Under the pieces are notes generated by a model that saw only the letters and a list, made by a program, of their open reading frames with translations, was not told where the DNA came from and did no database searches. A program made the position numbers and the translations under genes. This document shows, piece by piece, positions 19,272 to 27,940 of a stretch of DNA of 64,000 nucleotides (position 1 is its first letter; every line of letters begins with the position of its first letter). Source of the DNA: Alginatibacterium sediminis (GTDB taxonomy: Bacteria > Pseudomonadota > Gammaproteobacteria > Enterobacterales > Celerinatantimonadaceae); the NCBI RefSeq assembly GCF_003610775.1, contig NZ_RAQO01000007.1, positions 305-64,304 of the forward strand. Reading direction: 5' to 3'.

Positions 19272-20174
19272 TCATAAACGTATGGCAAGTTGTTGCTGTA
19301 CAAATTCGAGGAATAAACTCACCTTTCGGGGCCGGCTATTCGCTCCAGAGGACATCAGCGCCAAAATATCCGCACTTGCAAGCTGGTAATTGCTCAGAAC
19401 TTTTACCAATTCACCGCGTTGCAACTCCGCTTTTACATCCCATTGCGATCGTTGCATCACCCCGCAGCCAGCTATACACCATTCTTTTACAACCTGACCA
19501 ACATTACTAGCTAACACAGGCTCAATCCTCACGCTGCAATCGCTGTTATCTTTAAGATCGATAAAGCGCCACATTGTTGCATCTTCATCGTTTTCACGCA
19601 GTGCAATACAGCGATGCCGATCCAAATCTTTCGGGTGAGTTAAATTCGAACTCGTTTTCAAGTAATCGGGGGACGCCAAAAGCAAACGCCTATTTTTTGC
19701 TAATACAACGCGCTTAAGTGACGAGTCTTGCATGTGACCGATGTAAAACATTAAGTCGTAATTGTCTCGTGCAGACCAGTTGGGCGTGTCTGACAGCTGC
19801 AATTCAATGCTTAATTCGGGGTAGTGACTTTGGAATTGTCTAACAATCGGAGCTATATGTTTAACCCCGAAGCCAATTGGACTTAATAGTCTCAACTTGC
19901 CGGAAATTGAGATATTTTGATTCGAGATGTCGAGGTGAAGCGCTTCCAAGTCTTTAAGTAAGACTTTTCCTTTGAGCGCTAAAATTTCTCCCTCAGGGGT
20001 TAGTGCAATAGCACGAGCGCTTCTTTCAACCAAGATAACGCCAAGTTTTCGCTCAATATTCTGTAGCCGTTGCGACACACTCGGAGGCGTAACATTTAGC
20101 TTTCGTGCCGCCGCTGCTAAGGATTTACTCGCAGCAATGGTAACAAAAAAGTCTATCTCTTGGGATGACAGCAT
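19272..20174 (-). CDS. LysR-family transcriptional regulator
   Basis: A 300-residue LysR-type regulator. The N-terminal winged helix-turn-helix (residues about 3-60: FVTIAASKSLAAAARKLNVTPPSVSQRL) is followed by a linker helix and the periplasmic-binding-like effector domain (from about 90, GKLRLLSPIGFG). Divergent from a TSUP exporter gene with a 97-bp gap carrying an inverted repeat, so it most likely controls that exporter. Effector unknown. Confidence 0.93.
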   Translation of the reverse strand: MLSSQEIDFFVTIAASKSLAAAARKLNVTPPSVSQRLQNIERKLGVILVERSARAIALTPEGEILALKGKVLLKDLEALHLDISNQNISISGKLRLLSPIGFGVKHIAPIVRQFQSHYPELSIELQLSDTPNWSARDNYDLMFYIGHMQDSSLKRVVLAKNRRLLLASPDYLKTSSNLTHPKDLDRHRCIALRENDEDATMWRFIDLKDNSDCSVRIEPVLASNVGQVVKEWCIAGCGVMQRSQWDVKAELQRGELVKVLSNYQLASADILALMSSGANSRPRKVSLFLEFVQQQLAIRL

Positions 20175-20225
20175 TAAGCTTCGCCTTAATGTATGAATAA
20201 TAATACGTTAATTTAACTACACCCT

Positions 20226-20259
20226 ATCCAATGTTACAAATCCTTAAGTGCAATTGGAT
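20226..20259. promoter_or_regulatory. Inverted repeat in the LysR/TSUP intergenic region
   Basis: ATCCAAT (20226-20232) and ATTGGAT (20253-20259) form a perfect 7-bp inverted repeat with 20 bp between, just upstream of the TSUP start. A plausible operator of the adjacent LysR protein; only geometry and position support this. Confidence 0.4.
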
Positions 20260-20271
20260 TAGGATAGTAAA

Positions 20272-21066
20272 TTGGAAAACATAGTTACTTTTAGTTACGT
20301 CGACTCGGTCTACTGGATACTTTTCTCACTGGCAATTGTCGCTGGTATTGTTGACGCGATTGCAGGGGGCGGTGGATTGATAACCGTTCCATGTCTGTTG
20401 TTGGCAGGTGTCCCTCCACTTAGCGCTTTAGGAACCAACCGGCTTCAAGCCGTTATTGGAGAAGCGACCGCCTCCCTAACATTTATCATGAGTAAACAAA
20501 TCCCTTTGGACGGTTTAGTTCGCGGTAGTGTATGGACCTACGCCGGAGCCCTATTGGGCTCAGTTACGATTAGCTTAGTCGATAAAGAATCCTTGGAAAT
20601 TCTGCTGCCAGTTCTTATGGCTGCGATCACCGTTTACTCTGTTGCAAGCAAAAAACTTAAAGCTGAGTCCCCCCGCATCGCAAAAATGAATACCAAGCAA
20701 TTTATGATGGTTTGCGGGCTACTGATAGGATTTTACAACGGCTTCTTTGGTCCAGGCACAGGTTCATTGTGGATGCTTTGCTTCGTTGTTTTGCTGGGCT
20801 TTACGCTTAAACAGGCAACTATGGTCACTAAACCTTTAAACTTAGTGGGCAACCTAGTCTCTTTGTTAATGTTCATTTACTTAGGTCACGTAGATTTCGC
20901 GTTAGGACTAATTATGGGGCTTGGGCAGGTGATAGGCTCGATAGCTGGGAGTAAATTGGTTCTTTCTTATGGTTCACGACTGGTGCGTCCGGTTTTTATC
21001 TCTGTCACCACACTTATGACCGCCAAGCTTATTTTTGACCGGGTGTTTACCGACGGACTGGTCTAA
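20272..21066 (+). CDS. TSUP-family (TauE/SafE) membrane exporter
   Basis: A 264-residue TauE/SafE/TSUP membrane protein with about eight hydrophobic helices in two repeats. The family signature GIVDAIAGGGGLITVPCLLLAG is in helix 1-2 and its echo GFYNGFFGPGTGSLWMLCF in the second half. The start is TTG at 20272, with AGGA 7 nt upstream. These proteins move sulfonates, sulfite, sulfoacetate or other organic anions. The substrate here is unknown; the divergent LysR gene is the likely regulator. Confidence 0.9.
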   Translation: MENIVTFSYVDSVYWILFSLAIVAGIVDAIAGGGGLITVPCLLLAGVPPLSALGTNRLQAVIGEATASLTFIMSKQIPLDGLVRGSVWTYAGALLGSVTISLVDKESLEILLPVLMAAITVYSVASKKLKAESPRIAKMNTKQFMMVCGLLIGFYNGFFGPGTGSLWMLCFVVLLGFTLKQATMVTKPLNLVGNLVSLLMFIYLGHVDFALGLIMGLGQVIGSIAGSKLVLSYGSRLVRPVFISVTTLMTAKLIFDRVFTDGLV

Positions 21067-21069
21067 GGA

Positions 21070-21597
21070 TTATGAGGTTTCATTTGAACTTGCTAATAAC
21101 TCAGCTTGCCGCTTTGCAAGCTTAAGGGCTTTTATTTCACTACGTCGTTGTTTAAAGAAAGCTTGTAATTGCTCTTTACACGCCACAGCTTCCACATTCG
21201 CTTGGATTTCAAGTTGATGATTGAGCCGTAAATCTTGAACTACATTGTAAACGCTTCCCGCAGCACCTGTTTTTGAATCGTTTGCACCATACACCAAGCG
21301 TGCAACACGCGCATGTACCATCGCGCCAGCGCACATCGTACAAGGCTCTAGAGTCACGTATAACGTTGCATCGACTAGGCGATAGTTGCTGATAGCTTTA
21401 CCCGCTTCTTGTAAGGCCATAATTTCCGCATGTGCACAAGCATTATGCTGCGTTATCGATTGATTCCAACCTTGCCCAATCGCACGCCCCTGGTGCACAA
21501 CTACAGCGCCCACAGGGACTTCTCCTTCGGCTTGGGCGCGCTTAGCCAATTGCATAGCATGGCGCATCCAGCGTTTATCTTGACTCGACTGGGACAC
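21070..21597 (-). CDS. tadA: tRNA-specific adenosine deaminase
   Basis: A 175-residue TadA that converts A34 to inosine in tRNA-Arg(ACG). The zinc site is complete: H56 and proton shuttle E58 in HAEIMAL, and C86/C89 in PCTMC. The dimer and tRNA-binding segments (ARVARLVYGANDSKTGAAGS) are normal. It starts with GTG, supported by AGGAG 5 nt upstream. E. coli order is purL/mltF/tadA; here about 3.7 kb of other genes lies between mltF and tadA. Confidence 0.96.
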   Translation of the reverse strand: MSQSSQDKRWMRHAMQLAKRAQAEGEVPVGAVVVHQGRAIGQGWNQSITQHNACAHAEIMALQEAGKAISNYRLVDATLYVTLEPCTMCAGAMVHARVARLVYGANDSKTGAAGSVYNVVQDLRLNHQLEIQANVEAVACKEQLQAFFKQRRSEIKALKLAKRQAELLASSNETS

Positions 21598-21660
21598 AGC
21601 AACTCCTGAAAATTGAAATTTAGCTCGTTTGTAGCATTTTCTGCTAAAAGTAGTTAAAAC

Positions 21661-21687
21661 TAAAGCTTTAGTCGATTGTGCCGTTGA
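21661..21687 (+). promoter_or_regulatory. Sigma-28 (FliA)-type promoter of the third chemoreceptor
   Basis: TAAAGCTT (21661-21668), 11-bp spacer, GCCGTTGA (21680-21687), close to the FliA consensus TAAAGTTT-N11-GCCGATAA. It ends 50 bp before the ATG at 21738, nearly the same distance as at the second chemoreceptor gene. Confidence 0.7.
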
Positions 21688-21737
21688 ATATTATGTATGA
21701 TGAGTTTGAGTTGTCGCAAAAAAATAAGGATTATTTA

Positions 21738-23663
21738 ATGGCTAATACGACTAAGTCCTCGCTATTACGCGAAATGCTACTGGGGCTGCTTGTTTTAATC
21801 GCGCTTCAGCTTTTCGGCTTGGCCTGGATTTCTCAACAATCGTCGGCAACCCTTAGCAGTAATATTCAAGCTGGCATTGAAGACAGTAATCAAAAGATTA
21901 CTCAAAACATGTTGCAACAACAACAGCAGCTTGAAAGAAGTGGCCAAGAGAACGCAATCCAAGCTGGTTTAAAACTAAAGCAGCAACTCGACCTAACTTT
22001 AACTCAGCAATTAGATGAGCAATTAAGTTATCAACGCCAACAACTGGAACAAAGCTCCTCAACCCTTGCTCAATTGCTTGCTGATATGGCAGCGCCAGCG
22101 ATATGGGATCAAGACGTTCCTGCTTTAACTCAGCTTGTCGAGGTCGCTCATCAAAATCCAAATGTTATTTTTGCCGTGTTTTTTAACACCGAAGATAAAT
22201 ACCTTACCCGCTATCTCAATCGTAAAGACCCACGCCTAAGCGCCTTGCTGAAAAAAGGAGAAGCCAAAAAAGCTGTCAATAAAGTGATGGAGGCCGCCAA
22301 ACGCGACTCCAACGTACTATTGGTCGAAGCGAGTATTAATCCAAATGGTGCTGAAATAGGTAAGTTTTATTTGGCAATCGATTTAAGCGCAATTGAATTG
22401 CGCATGGCCGCAATTAAACAGTCCAATGGCCAACTTAGCGATAATGTCGGCCAAGCAGGTGAACTTCAGATTCAAGCTCAATCACAAGCGGCTAATCAGC
22501 AGCTCGGTGAGCTTATTGAGTCAATTCGTCAACAAAATCAAGCTACAGAAGACGCTTTAGTTAAATCAACCAGCTCAGAGGCTAAGCAGTTCAGCTTTGA
22601 AATTTTGATGGCAAGTTTAGTTTCAGGCATTGCGGTGTTACTTGCCGTAGCCGCATTTTTCATTATCAGGGTACAACGTAAGTTGAATACCTTACGCAGC
22701 TCACTGGACGAATTAGCCCAAAACGGTGGCGACTTAAGTCGTGCTATAGATGTGAAAGGTAATGATGAAATATCTGCAATGACAGCCTCAATCAATCAAT
22801 TTTTGCAGACCACTCGTCAACTCATTCAAAAAGCCAATCAAAACAGCGACGACACCCATTCTCAGGTTTTACTACTGAACCAAAGTTGTGAAAACTCTGA
22901 GGCGGCGGTAAATGGACAGCAAAATGGTTTGGATCAAGTTGCATTATCCATGGAAGAAGTCGCTCAATCTGTGAGCGAGGAAACCCAAGCTATTTTAATG
23001 GTTCAAGAAGAAATGAACCGAGTTAAAGAACAGCACGAGAATGCGTCGAAAGTATCTAACGAGCTATCCACTCTACTCAACGTGTTTATTTCGCAAGTAG
23101 AGAAAGCTCACCAAGATGTCCTAGGGTTTGAAACGCTAAGTAATGAAATTGCGACCATTGTAGATGTAATTGAAGCTATCGCAGACCAAACCAACTTGCT
23201 TGCGCTTAATGCCGCCATTGAAGCGGCTCGCGCCGGAGAAAGCGGCCGTGGTTTTGCAGTAGTTGCGGATGAAGTTCGTGGGCTGGCGAACAAAACCCGT
23301 CAATCAACTGAAGAGATACAACAAACCGTCGAGAAACTCCAATCAGGAGCCAAACGCTCAGTTTCAACCATGAAAGAAGCCGGCGAACAGGCGACAGAGT
23401 CTCGTGAGCAACTCACGAAAAGTGAAAGCGTGCAGCAATTGATCGAAACCAGTATGGATTTAGTTAGCGATCAAGTCACCAACATCGCTTCCATGGCAGA
23501 AGAACAACAAGCGGTGTCCAGCCAGGTTAGACAAAGTGCGCAGCACATCTTAGAGCAAAACCAACACTCACTTCAGTCGGTGCAACAAAGCACTCAACAA
23601 AGTCAGGCCTTGCAAGCACTAGCTCAACAGCTTCGTCAAACCATGTCGACGTTTAAGGTTTAG
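21738..23663 (+). CDS. Methyl-accepting chemotaxis protein with coiled-coil periplasmic domain
   Basis: A 641-residue chemoreceptor. TM1 is near residues 12-30. A long Q-rich, largely helical periplasmic domain includes [31 protein letters not shown]2 ([22 protein letters not shown]) is followed by HAMP and a signalling hairpin with tip [19 protein letters not shown]. The start is the ATG at 21738, with AAGGA 7 nt upstream. A longer frame opening at GTG 21678 would start inside the -10 of the sigma-28 promoter and is rejected. Not closely related to the two cache-type receptors at 7.5-11.1 kb. Confidence 0.92.
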   Translation: MANTTKSSLLREMLLGLLVLIALQLFGLAWISQQSSATLSSNIQAGIEDSNQKITQNMLQQQQQLERSGQENAIQAGLKLKQQLDLTLTQQLDEQLSYQRQQLEQSSSTLAQLLADMAAPAIWDQDVPALTQLVEVAHQNPNVIFAVFFNTEDKYLTRYLNRKDPRLSALLKKGEAKKAVNKVMEAAKRDSNVLLVEASINPNGAEIGKFYLAIDLSAIELRMAAIKQSNGQLSDNVGQAGELQIQAQSQAANQQLGELIESIRQQNQATEDALVKSTSSEAKQFSFEILMASLVSGIAVLLAVAAFFIIRVQRKLNTLRSSLDELAQNGGDLSRAIDVKGNDEISAMTASINQFLQTTRQLIQKANQNSDDTHSQVLLLNQSCENSEAAVNGQQNGLDQVALSMEEVAQSVSEETQAILMVQEEMNRVKEQHENASKVSNELSTLLNVFISQVEKAHQDVLGFETLSNEIATIVDVIEAIADQTNLLALNAAIEAARAGESGRGFAVVADEVRGLANKTRQSTEEIQQTVEKLQSGAKRSVSTMKEAGEQATESREQLTKSESVQQLIETSMDLVSDQVTNIASMAEEQQAVSSQVRQSAQHILEQNQHSLQSVQQSTQQSQALQALAQQLRQTMSTFKV

Positions 23664-23735
23664 TTACAGCAACAATAACGTGAACCCGACTTAACTTATG
23701 TAATGTAAGCGAAGAAAATCAAGATCTAAAATACC

Positions 23736-23763
23736 AAAAAGTCGACGCAGAACACGTCGACTT
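23736..23763 (-). terminator. Intrinsic terminator after the ACT-domain gene
   Basis: On the minus strand AAGTCGACG, a 7-nt loop, CGTCGACTT, then TTTT. It lies about 70 bp past the ACT-domain stop. Confidence 0.75.
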
Positions 23764-23834
23764 CAACAACTGGGACTTCATCCTATTGGCAGTCAAGTCG
23801 CTTAGCTAGCCACTGACCGCCGCAGCTGTATACC

Positions 23835-24230
23835 TTATTGAGAAAACTCAGCAAGTGCTAGCATAGCTTGGCCTGCTTTATCCACTTGAACAAAGATATG
23901 GTCATGATAGTACGCTGCAATAACGTTAGCACTGATGTCTTTCTCGGCAAGCTTCGTCGCAACCGTTGCGGTTAAGCCAACAGCATCCAAACTTGAATGA
24001 ACCGTTAAGGTGATTGCTTTAAATACCGACTCAAATGCTAGTGCATGCGTGACCGCCATTTGTTTAGTTACGACCAGCGTCAAGCCTTCAGCTTCGCGAA
24101 ATGTAGCTAAGGGCTGTAAAGCTTGGTAATTCCCATCTGTATTCTCTACCGTACAAAATACGTACTCATCGGCCATTAACTGCGGAGACATTGACGCTAA
24201 CAATGTTGCTAAATTCGTTTCTCCAGCCAT
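23835..24230 (-). CDS. ACT-domain protein (ACT_3-like)
   Basis: A 131-residue protein made of a short N-terminal segment (LATLLASMSPQLMADEYVFCTV) and an ACT-type small-molecule-binding fold (LTLTVHSSLDAVGLTATVATKLAEKDISANVIAAYYHDHIFV, cut here only for description by its strands). Family members resemble aspartokinase regulatory domains, but the binding partner is unknown. GGAG lies 7 nt before the ATG. Single gene with its own terminator. Confidence 0.8.
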   Translation of the reverse strand: MAGETNLATLLASMSPQLMADEYVFCTVENTDGNYQALQPLATFREAEGLTLVVTKQMAVTHALAFESVFKAITLTVHSSLDAVGLTATVATKLAEKDISANVIAAYYHDHIFVQVDKAGQAMLALAEFSQ

Positions 24231-24381
24231 TACAGACTCCTTGTATTAAACCCTTTAGATTAGAGACGTAGAATAGTCTTAAACATCAATTGAAAACAAC
24301 TAATCAAGATCCAATTTTTAGAACTAGTACGAACACTCTTGCTTGTCACTTCTATGGTCATAAATCATGCGCACATGGACA

Positions 24382-24437
24382 TGTAACACATATCTGGATA
24401 AGAACGTGTTTGGGTGGTCTATTCAGATGTGTTCCGG
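24382..24437 (-). repeat. Possible degenerate attC site (E)
   Basis: An imperfect palindrome: AACACA-TATCTGGATA against TATTCAGATGTGTT, with extra unpaired bases as attC sites have. The end boxes (CCGGAAC, GTTACAT on the minus strand) fit the attC core poorly. It lies 24 bp beyond site D with no gene between. Confidence 0.3.
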
Positions 24438-24461
24438 ATTAGCGGAAGTATGGACAGTTGA

Positions 24462-24509
24462 AGCGAACGCCTGCTTAAGTGGTGAGAAACGAATGGTCAC
24501 GCGTTTTGT
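24462..24509 (-). repeat. attC-like site (D) after the GNAT gene
   Basis: Starts 5 bp past the GNAT stop. On the minus strand ACAAAAC-GCG opens and GGC-GTTCGCT closes; AACGC/GCGTT and GTGA/TCAC pair. At 48 bp it is short for an attC and its right box is imperfect. Confidence 0.4.
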
Positions 24510-24514
24510 GCGCG

Positions 24515-24973
24515 CTAAACAAGATACTTTTGCCAATGATTTAGCCCTTTCAACACCACTTGAAAATCTTCGAACCCACAAGATTCATAGAGCCTTTGTG
24601 CAATCTTATTGTCATCATCGACCTCAAGTGTGATTTTAAGATAGTCATTCTCAAAGCAGTATTGCTCAATACTAGCAAGTAGTGACTTAGCTAATCCCTT
24701 GCCACAATAGCGATTGGATACCATGAAATCATGAATATTAAGAACCTTTCGAGCACGATAGGTTGAATAAGATTCAAAACACACAGCGAACCCAGCTGGC
24801 TTATTGTCAGCAAAACATAGAAAACCGCGAAAATATGGGAGCTCTAACAATTGGCTAACTATTGTAGAATCGATAGAAGCCGATACACCTGAAGAATACT
24901 CTTGAAACAAAGAATCAAGTGCGTTTCGATGGTCTAAGCTACCAACTTCAATGTATTTGATAGAATTACTCAT
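24515..24973 (-). CDS. GNAT-family acetyltransferase (cassette gene)
   Basis: A 152-residue N-acetyltransferase. The acetyl-CoA loop is NRYCGKGLAKSLL (QxxGxA-like), followed by LEVDDDNKIAQRLYESCGFE, the classic C-terminal part of the fold. The start is the ATG at 24973 with AGGA 7 nt upstream; 28 more N-terminal residues in the same frame would read through the flanking palindrome. The gene sits tightly between attC-like sites A and D, as in an integron cassette. GNATs are among the commonest cassette products. Substrate unknown. Confidence 0.85.
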   Translation of the reverse strand: MSNSIKYIEVGSLDHRNALDSLFQEYSSGVSASIDSTIVSQLLELPYFRGFLCFADNKPAGFAVCFESYSTYRARKVLNIHDFMVSNRYCGKGLAKSLLASIEQYCFENDYLKITLEVDDDNKIAQRLYESCGFEDFQVVLKGLNHWQKYLV

Positions 24974-24992
24974 ATCTATTTCCTGAGAAAGC

Positions 24993-25088
24993 ACATAACC
25001 CCGCGTTATGACGCGAAGTAACGTGTGCAATACTTGAGCAAGGTGAAACCGGCACACGTCACGGAGTCACTATTAACGCTTGTTTGGT
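24993..25088 (-). repeat. attC-like recombination site (A)
   Basis: A 96-bp imperfect palindrome. On the minus strand the outer boxes are ACCAAAC and GTTATGT; the inner arms GCGTTA/TAACGC and GTGACGTGTGC/GCACACGTTAC pair with one mismatch. It begins 6 bp after the stop of one gene and ends just before the Shine-Dalgarno of the next. Confidence 0.5.
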
Positions 25089-25094
25089 GAAGTT

Positions 25095-25403
25095 CTACGG
25101 GCAGTTCTCGGAGCTTTCCTGACTTTGGCACGGAAAACAACTTTCGATTTGCCTGCCAACGTAAGTACTGCAAACCTCTCCAAGCTCGTCGTTTACGATG
25201 AAAGAACGATTTAGGTCGATTGAGAAGAAGTGCGTAAACTCCATGCCCTGTTCTTGAAACGCATAAGTTTCTATCGGCTCTTCAACAACACTTAACAGTT
25301 TCTCAAGCGTACGAATTGAATCATAAAACTCAGGCTCATTTGACGCTAGAAGTGGTTTATTGAATGCGAACAAGAGCACACTAAACAGCAGCACGGTTTT
25401 CAT
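25095..25403 (-). CDS. Small secreted protein of unknown function (cassette gene)
   Basis: 102 residues with a clear signal peptide (LLFSVLLFAFNKPLLAS, cleavage near residue 20). The mature part has an acidic helix and a C-terminal cluster of four cysteines (GEVCSTY, ESCFPCQS, ENCP) that could form disulfides or bind metal. No family recognised. AAGGAG lies 6 nt before the ATG, immediately after attC-like site B; the stop is immediately followed by site A. Small orphan secreted proteins are typical chromosomal-integron cargo. Confidence 0.7.
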   Translation of the reverse strand: MKTVLLFSVLLFAFNKPLLASNEPEFYDSIRTLEKLLSVVEEPIETYAFQEQGMEFTHFFSIDLNRSFIVNDELGEVCSTYVGRQIESCFPCQSQESSENCP

Positions 25404-25417
25404 TGATTGCTCCTTTC

Positions 25418-25494
25418 ACTTAACGCCGCAGCTGCGGGCGACTTGTTGTGACGAAGGAACGAAAAGGCGCTCGGACAACCTGCATTTGTTATGC
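25418..25494 (-). repeat. attC-like recombination site (B)
   Basis: 77 bp. On the minus strand it opens GCATAACAAATGC and closes GCGGCGTTAAGT, very close to the ends of Vibrio-type attC repeats (TAACAAAYGC ... GCGTTA), and its right box GTTAAGT fits the core GTTRRRY. Inner segments GCAG/CTGC and GTTGT/ACAAC pair. It lies 14 bp after the LysE stop. Confidence 0.6.
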
Positions 25495-25508
25495 CTTTTG
25501 ACCATGAC

Positions 25509-26123
25509 TTAACGCTCAGCAAGGGCTAGCTTTGCACCTAACATGGCAAATGTAGCTGAAAAAGTACGTTGTACGTATTTCATTATCTTAGGAGAATTTA
25601 CAACATATGTACTGACACCGCTTGCTAACAAGCCATAAAAAATGAAAACGAACAAAGTCATAGCCATAAAAACGACACCGAGAACGAACATGTTTGTTAA
25701 AGGCGATGCTGCTTGTGCAGGGACAAACTGGGGAAGAAAAGCCAAGAAAAATACTGATAGTTTGGGGTTTAGAATGTTGATAAGGAATCCCTTTAAACCA
25801 ATCCCGAGCATACTTGCTCTCTCACCATTATCCCCTAGAACTAAGCCGCCAGTATCTTTCCACATACCCCACGCAAGATAGAGCAAATACGCCACACCTA
25901 TAAACTTTATGATTTGAAATAGTAACGCACTGGTATGTATCACTGCCGCCAATCCCAAGATACAGGCCAATAGTGAAGGAATAATACCAGCTGTACAGCC
26001 TAGCGCTGCAAATACACTTGCACGAGAGCTCTGAAAAAGGCCTATCGATATAGTATAAATAACACCTGTGCCCGGAAGTAAAACAACTATGAGGGACGTA
26101 ATTAAAAATTCTGTGCTTATCAT
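25509..26123 (-). CDS. LysE-family amino-acid exporter (cassette gene)
   Basis: A 204-residue LysE/RhtB-type exporter with about six TM helices. The N-terminal LPGTGVIYTISIGL and the later INILNPKLSVFFLAFLPQF (helix 4 signature NPKxxxFFxAFxPQF) are diagnostic. Exports amino acids or homoserine-type compounds; the exact substrate cannot be read. A perfect AAGGAG sits 5 nt before the ATG, just after attC-like site C. Confidence 0.9.
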   Translation of the reverse strand: MISTEFLITSLIVVLLPGTGVIYTISIGLFQSSRASVFAALGCTAGIIPSLLACILGLAAVIHTSALLFQIIKFIGVAYLLYLAWGMWKDTGGLVLGDNGERASMLGIGLKGFLINILNPKLSVFFLAFLPQFVPAQAASPLTNMFVLGVVFMAMTLFVFIFYGLLASGVSTYVVNSPKIMKYVQRTFSATFAMLGAKLALAER

Positions 26124-26145
26124 ATGGGCTCCTTATATGAGTGAG

Positions 26146-26227
26146 GCCTAACGCTAAGTAGGAAGCAAGTGCTTCCTATCACCGAAAAGGTGCAGTGACG
26201 CACATTTAAGCAATCAGCGTGTTTTTC
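26146..26227 (-). repeat. attC-like recombination site (C)
   Basis: 82 bp. On the minus strand it ends in GCGTTAGGC, a perfect attC core (GTTRRRY), just upstream of the LysE ribosome site. The left end GAAAAAC-ACGCT pairs in part with AGCGTT. An internal GGAAGCA/TGCTTCC hairpin is also present. The left box is degenerate. Confidence 0.5.
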
Positions 26228-26734
26228 CTTAAGTTATTGTCTAATCTCATTTTTTATCAATAATCAATCAACAGCTTTACCTGTTTTTCTGTTGGTTACT
26301 TTGACAAATGAAGTATAGGCAACCATCAATGCTTTATATACATACAACCAAAAGGTGCACAGCTCGACAAATCATTTCCGCGACTCCAACAGCGTTTCAG
26401 AAATACGATCTATCAACATCACTACAGTATCCGTACCGAACAAACCATTGTCATTAGTTCAAACTTTTTTGTACTTCCACGACAAGCAGCCTTAATCCTA
26501 GTGGTGATTAACTCTCGAACAACAGATCTGCACTGTTACGTGAAAATACCGTATCGCGAACGAGTCTATGCTCGTATAGAGGCTAGAGGCGCCTTATAAT
26601 TGCACCATAGAAATCATACTTAAGTTATGCAAAACACTTAAAGTCTTGTACAACTAAAAACGATACGATTATAGCTCTTTCGTCTTAAGCGAAAACAGCG
26701 GGCTCGGCAAGCCTTATCGTTATTGCGACGTGAT
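26228..26734. other. Gene-free stretch beside the cassette cluster
   Basis: About 500 bp with frequent stops in all frames and no recognisable gene or repeat. It could be a decayed cassette upstream of site C, but nothing in the sequence proves it. Confidence 0.4.
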
Positions 26735-27367
26735 CTAGTCTTGAGCGGCATCTGCCTCAATTTGCTGACGACGCAAGAAACTTGGGGCTTTCTCCAGCAA
26801 CAGTTGATGCGCCCTCAACACTGGATACGCATCTAAGGCAAAACCACCTCTTTGGGCACGGGTATAACACCAGTGCAGGTAGGTATCGACAATCGACCAT
26901 TGCTCGCCATACCACCAAGTCGACTTTTCTAGCCGCTGCTCCGCTATTTTCAAAGCTAAATCTAAAGTGAGCCTACCTTTTTCGACAACGCCCTTCGTAT
27001 CTTCTAAGGTAAAATGTACTGGCATACACACTTGTCTCACTGCAGGGTGGACGGTACCTGATAACCAAAACAAATCGGAATAAATACAGGACAATTGATA
27101 TGCATCTTCAACATTTGGGAATAGTTTAGAGCCAGGGACAAGGCTGTTAAGATAAATTAGAATAGCGCCATTTTCGGTAAGTAATTCACCATCAACAAGC
27201 AAGGCTGGTACTTTTCCGAAGGGATTCAAAGCGAGATAGCTTTCAGACTTTTGCTCACCTTTGTGGATCTGAATACGCTGACGTTCATAGTCGAGATTTA
27301 GTTCTTCTAAAGCATTTAACGTCACCCCAGAGCAAGCGCCCGGTGCGAAAAACAATTTTAATGTCAT
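26735..27367 (-). CDS. Glutathione S-transferase family protein
   Basis: A 210-residue GST: thioredoxin-like N-terminal domain (LFFAPGACSGVTLNALEEL at the glutathione site, then NPFGKVPALLVDGELLTENGAILIYL, which carries the cis-Pro and the ES/EN glutathione contact) and an all-helical C-terminal domain from about 90. The PGACS start resembles the bacterial beta class. Substrate unknown. No attC-like site directly flanks its stop, so it is not clearly part of the cassette cluster. Confidence 0.88.
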   Translation of the reverse strand: MTLKLFFAPGACSGVTLNALEELNLDYERQRIQIHKGEQKSESYLALNPFGKVPALLVDGELLTENGAILIYLNSLVPGSKLFPNVEDAYQLSCIYSDLFWLSGTVHPAVRQVCMPVHFTLEDTKGVVEKGRLTLDLALKIAEQRLEKSTWWYGEQWSIVDTYLHWCYTRAQRGGFALDAYPVLRAHQLLLEKAPSFLRRQQIEADAAQD

Positions 27368-27561
27368 CGTTTTATTTCCATATCAGAATAAGTTGGCGTA
27401 ACAAGTTCCCTTTTTTAACACTAGCATTTACGGCCATCTTCGAACTTTTGTCAAATAACGCAGCTTAAGCTTAATGAACTTGCCGTTTGTTTGTTTCGCG
27501 AAATTGTCAATTGGACATGACACTAGTCAATGGGAATGGATAACAAGGGATAACAATAAAG

Positions 27562-27704
27562 GGATAACAAGACACCCATGATAAGTTAGTACAGCACTTC
27601 CTCAAACAAGGGATAACAAGACACCCATGATAAGTTAGTACAGCACTTCCTCAAAAATTGGATAAAAAGACACCCATGATAAGTTAGTACTGCAGTACCG
27701 CAAA
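27562..27704 (+). repeat. Array of three RAYT-associated repeat units
   Basis: Head-to-tail 45-bp units beginning GGATAACAAGACACCC at 27562, 27611 and 27660 (the third diverged after base 30). The shared core is CAAGACACCCATGAT. Spacing is 49 bp. Related copies are at 27941, 27990, 45588 and 48381, and inverted cores at 29233, 46132 and 47333. Confidence 0.85.
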
Positions 27705-27851
27705 AACAATTATCCTTTTAGGCCATGATGACCTCAGACTTGTACTATAAAATCGTCACTCTTCCTCAATTTATCCAATTTTGATGTATTTCAGGCACAG
27801 TAAGTGGACTCAAGCTAGTTAGAGCTGGGAGTAGATTGTTGTTAGAAAAAG

Positions 27852-27938
27852 TTAAGCGTTGTTTAGTAGTCGTTTGGCCGCGCCCATGCCGTGCAGGCGT
27901 TGGTATTCATGCTCACTTTTATAAAGAAACATACTCGA
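27852..27938 (-). pseudogene. Duplicated 3' end of the RAYT gene
   Basis: About 87 bp closely matching the last codons of the intact RAYT gene at 28181-28265, including the stop codon. Preceded (27705-27826) by a copy of the same 3' flank found at 28035-28156. It arose by a partial tandem duplication of the element end and cannot encode a functional enzyme. Confidence 0.8.
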
Positions 27939-27940
27939 AT

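Noticed and set aside
24515-25403. Toxin-antitoxin pair (GNAT plus small protein), common in cassettes
   Set aside because: The small protein has a signal peptide and no DNA-binding fold, and the genes are separated by a 96-bp palindrome rather than overlapping.
27396-27491. Another attC-like palindrome upstream of the GST gene (GCGTAAC ... GTTTGTT, with AAGTTC/GAACTT)
   Set aside because: Outer boxes pair poorly, and the GST stop is not followed by a matching site, so I did not extend the cassette cluster to it.
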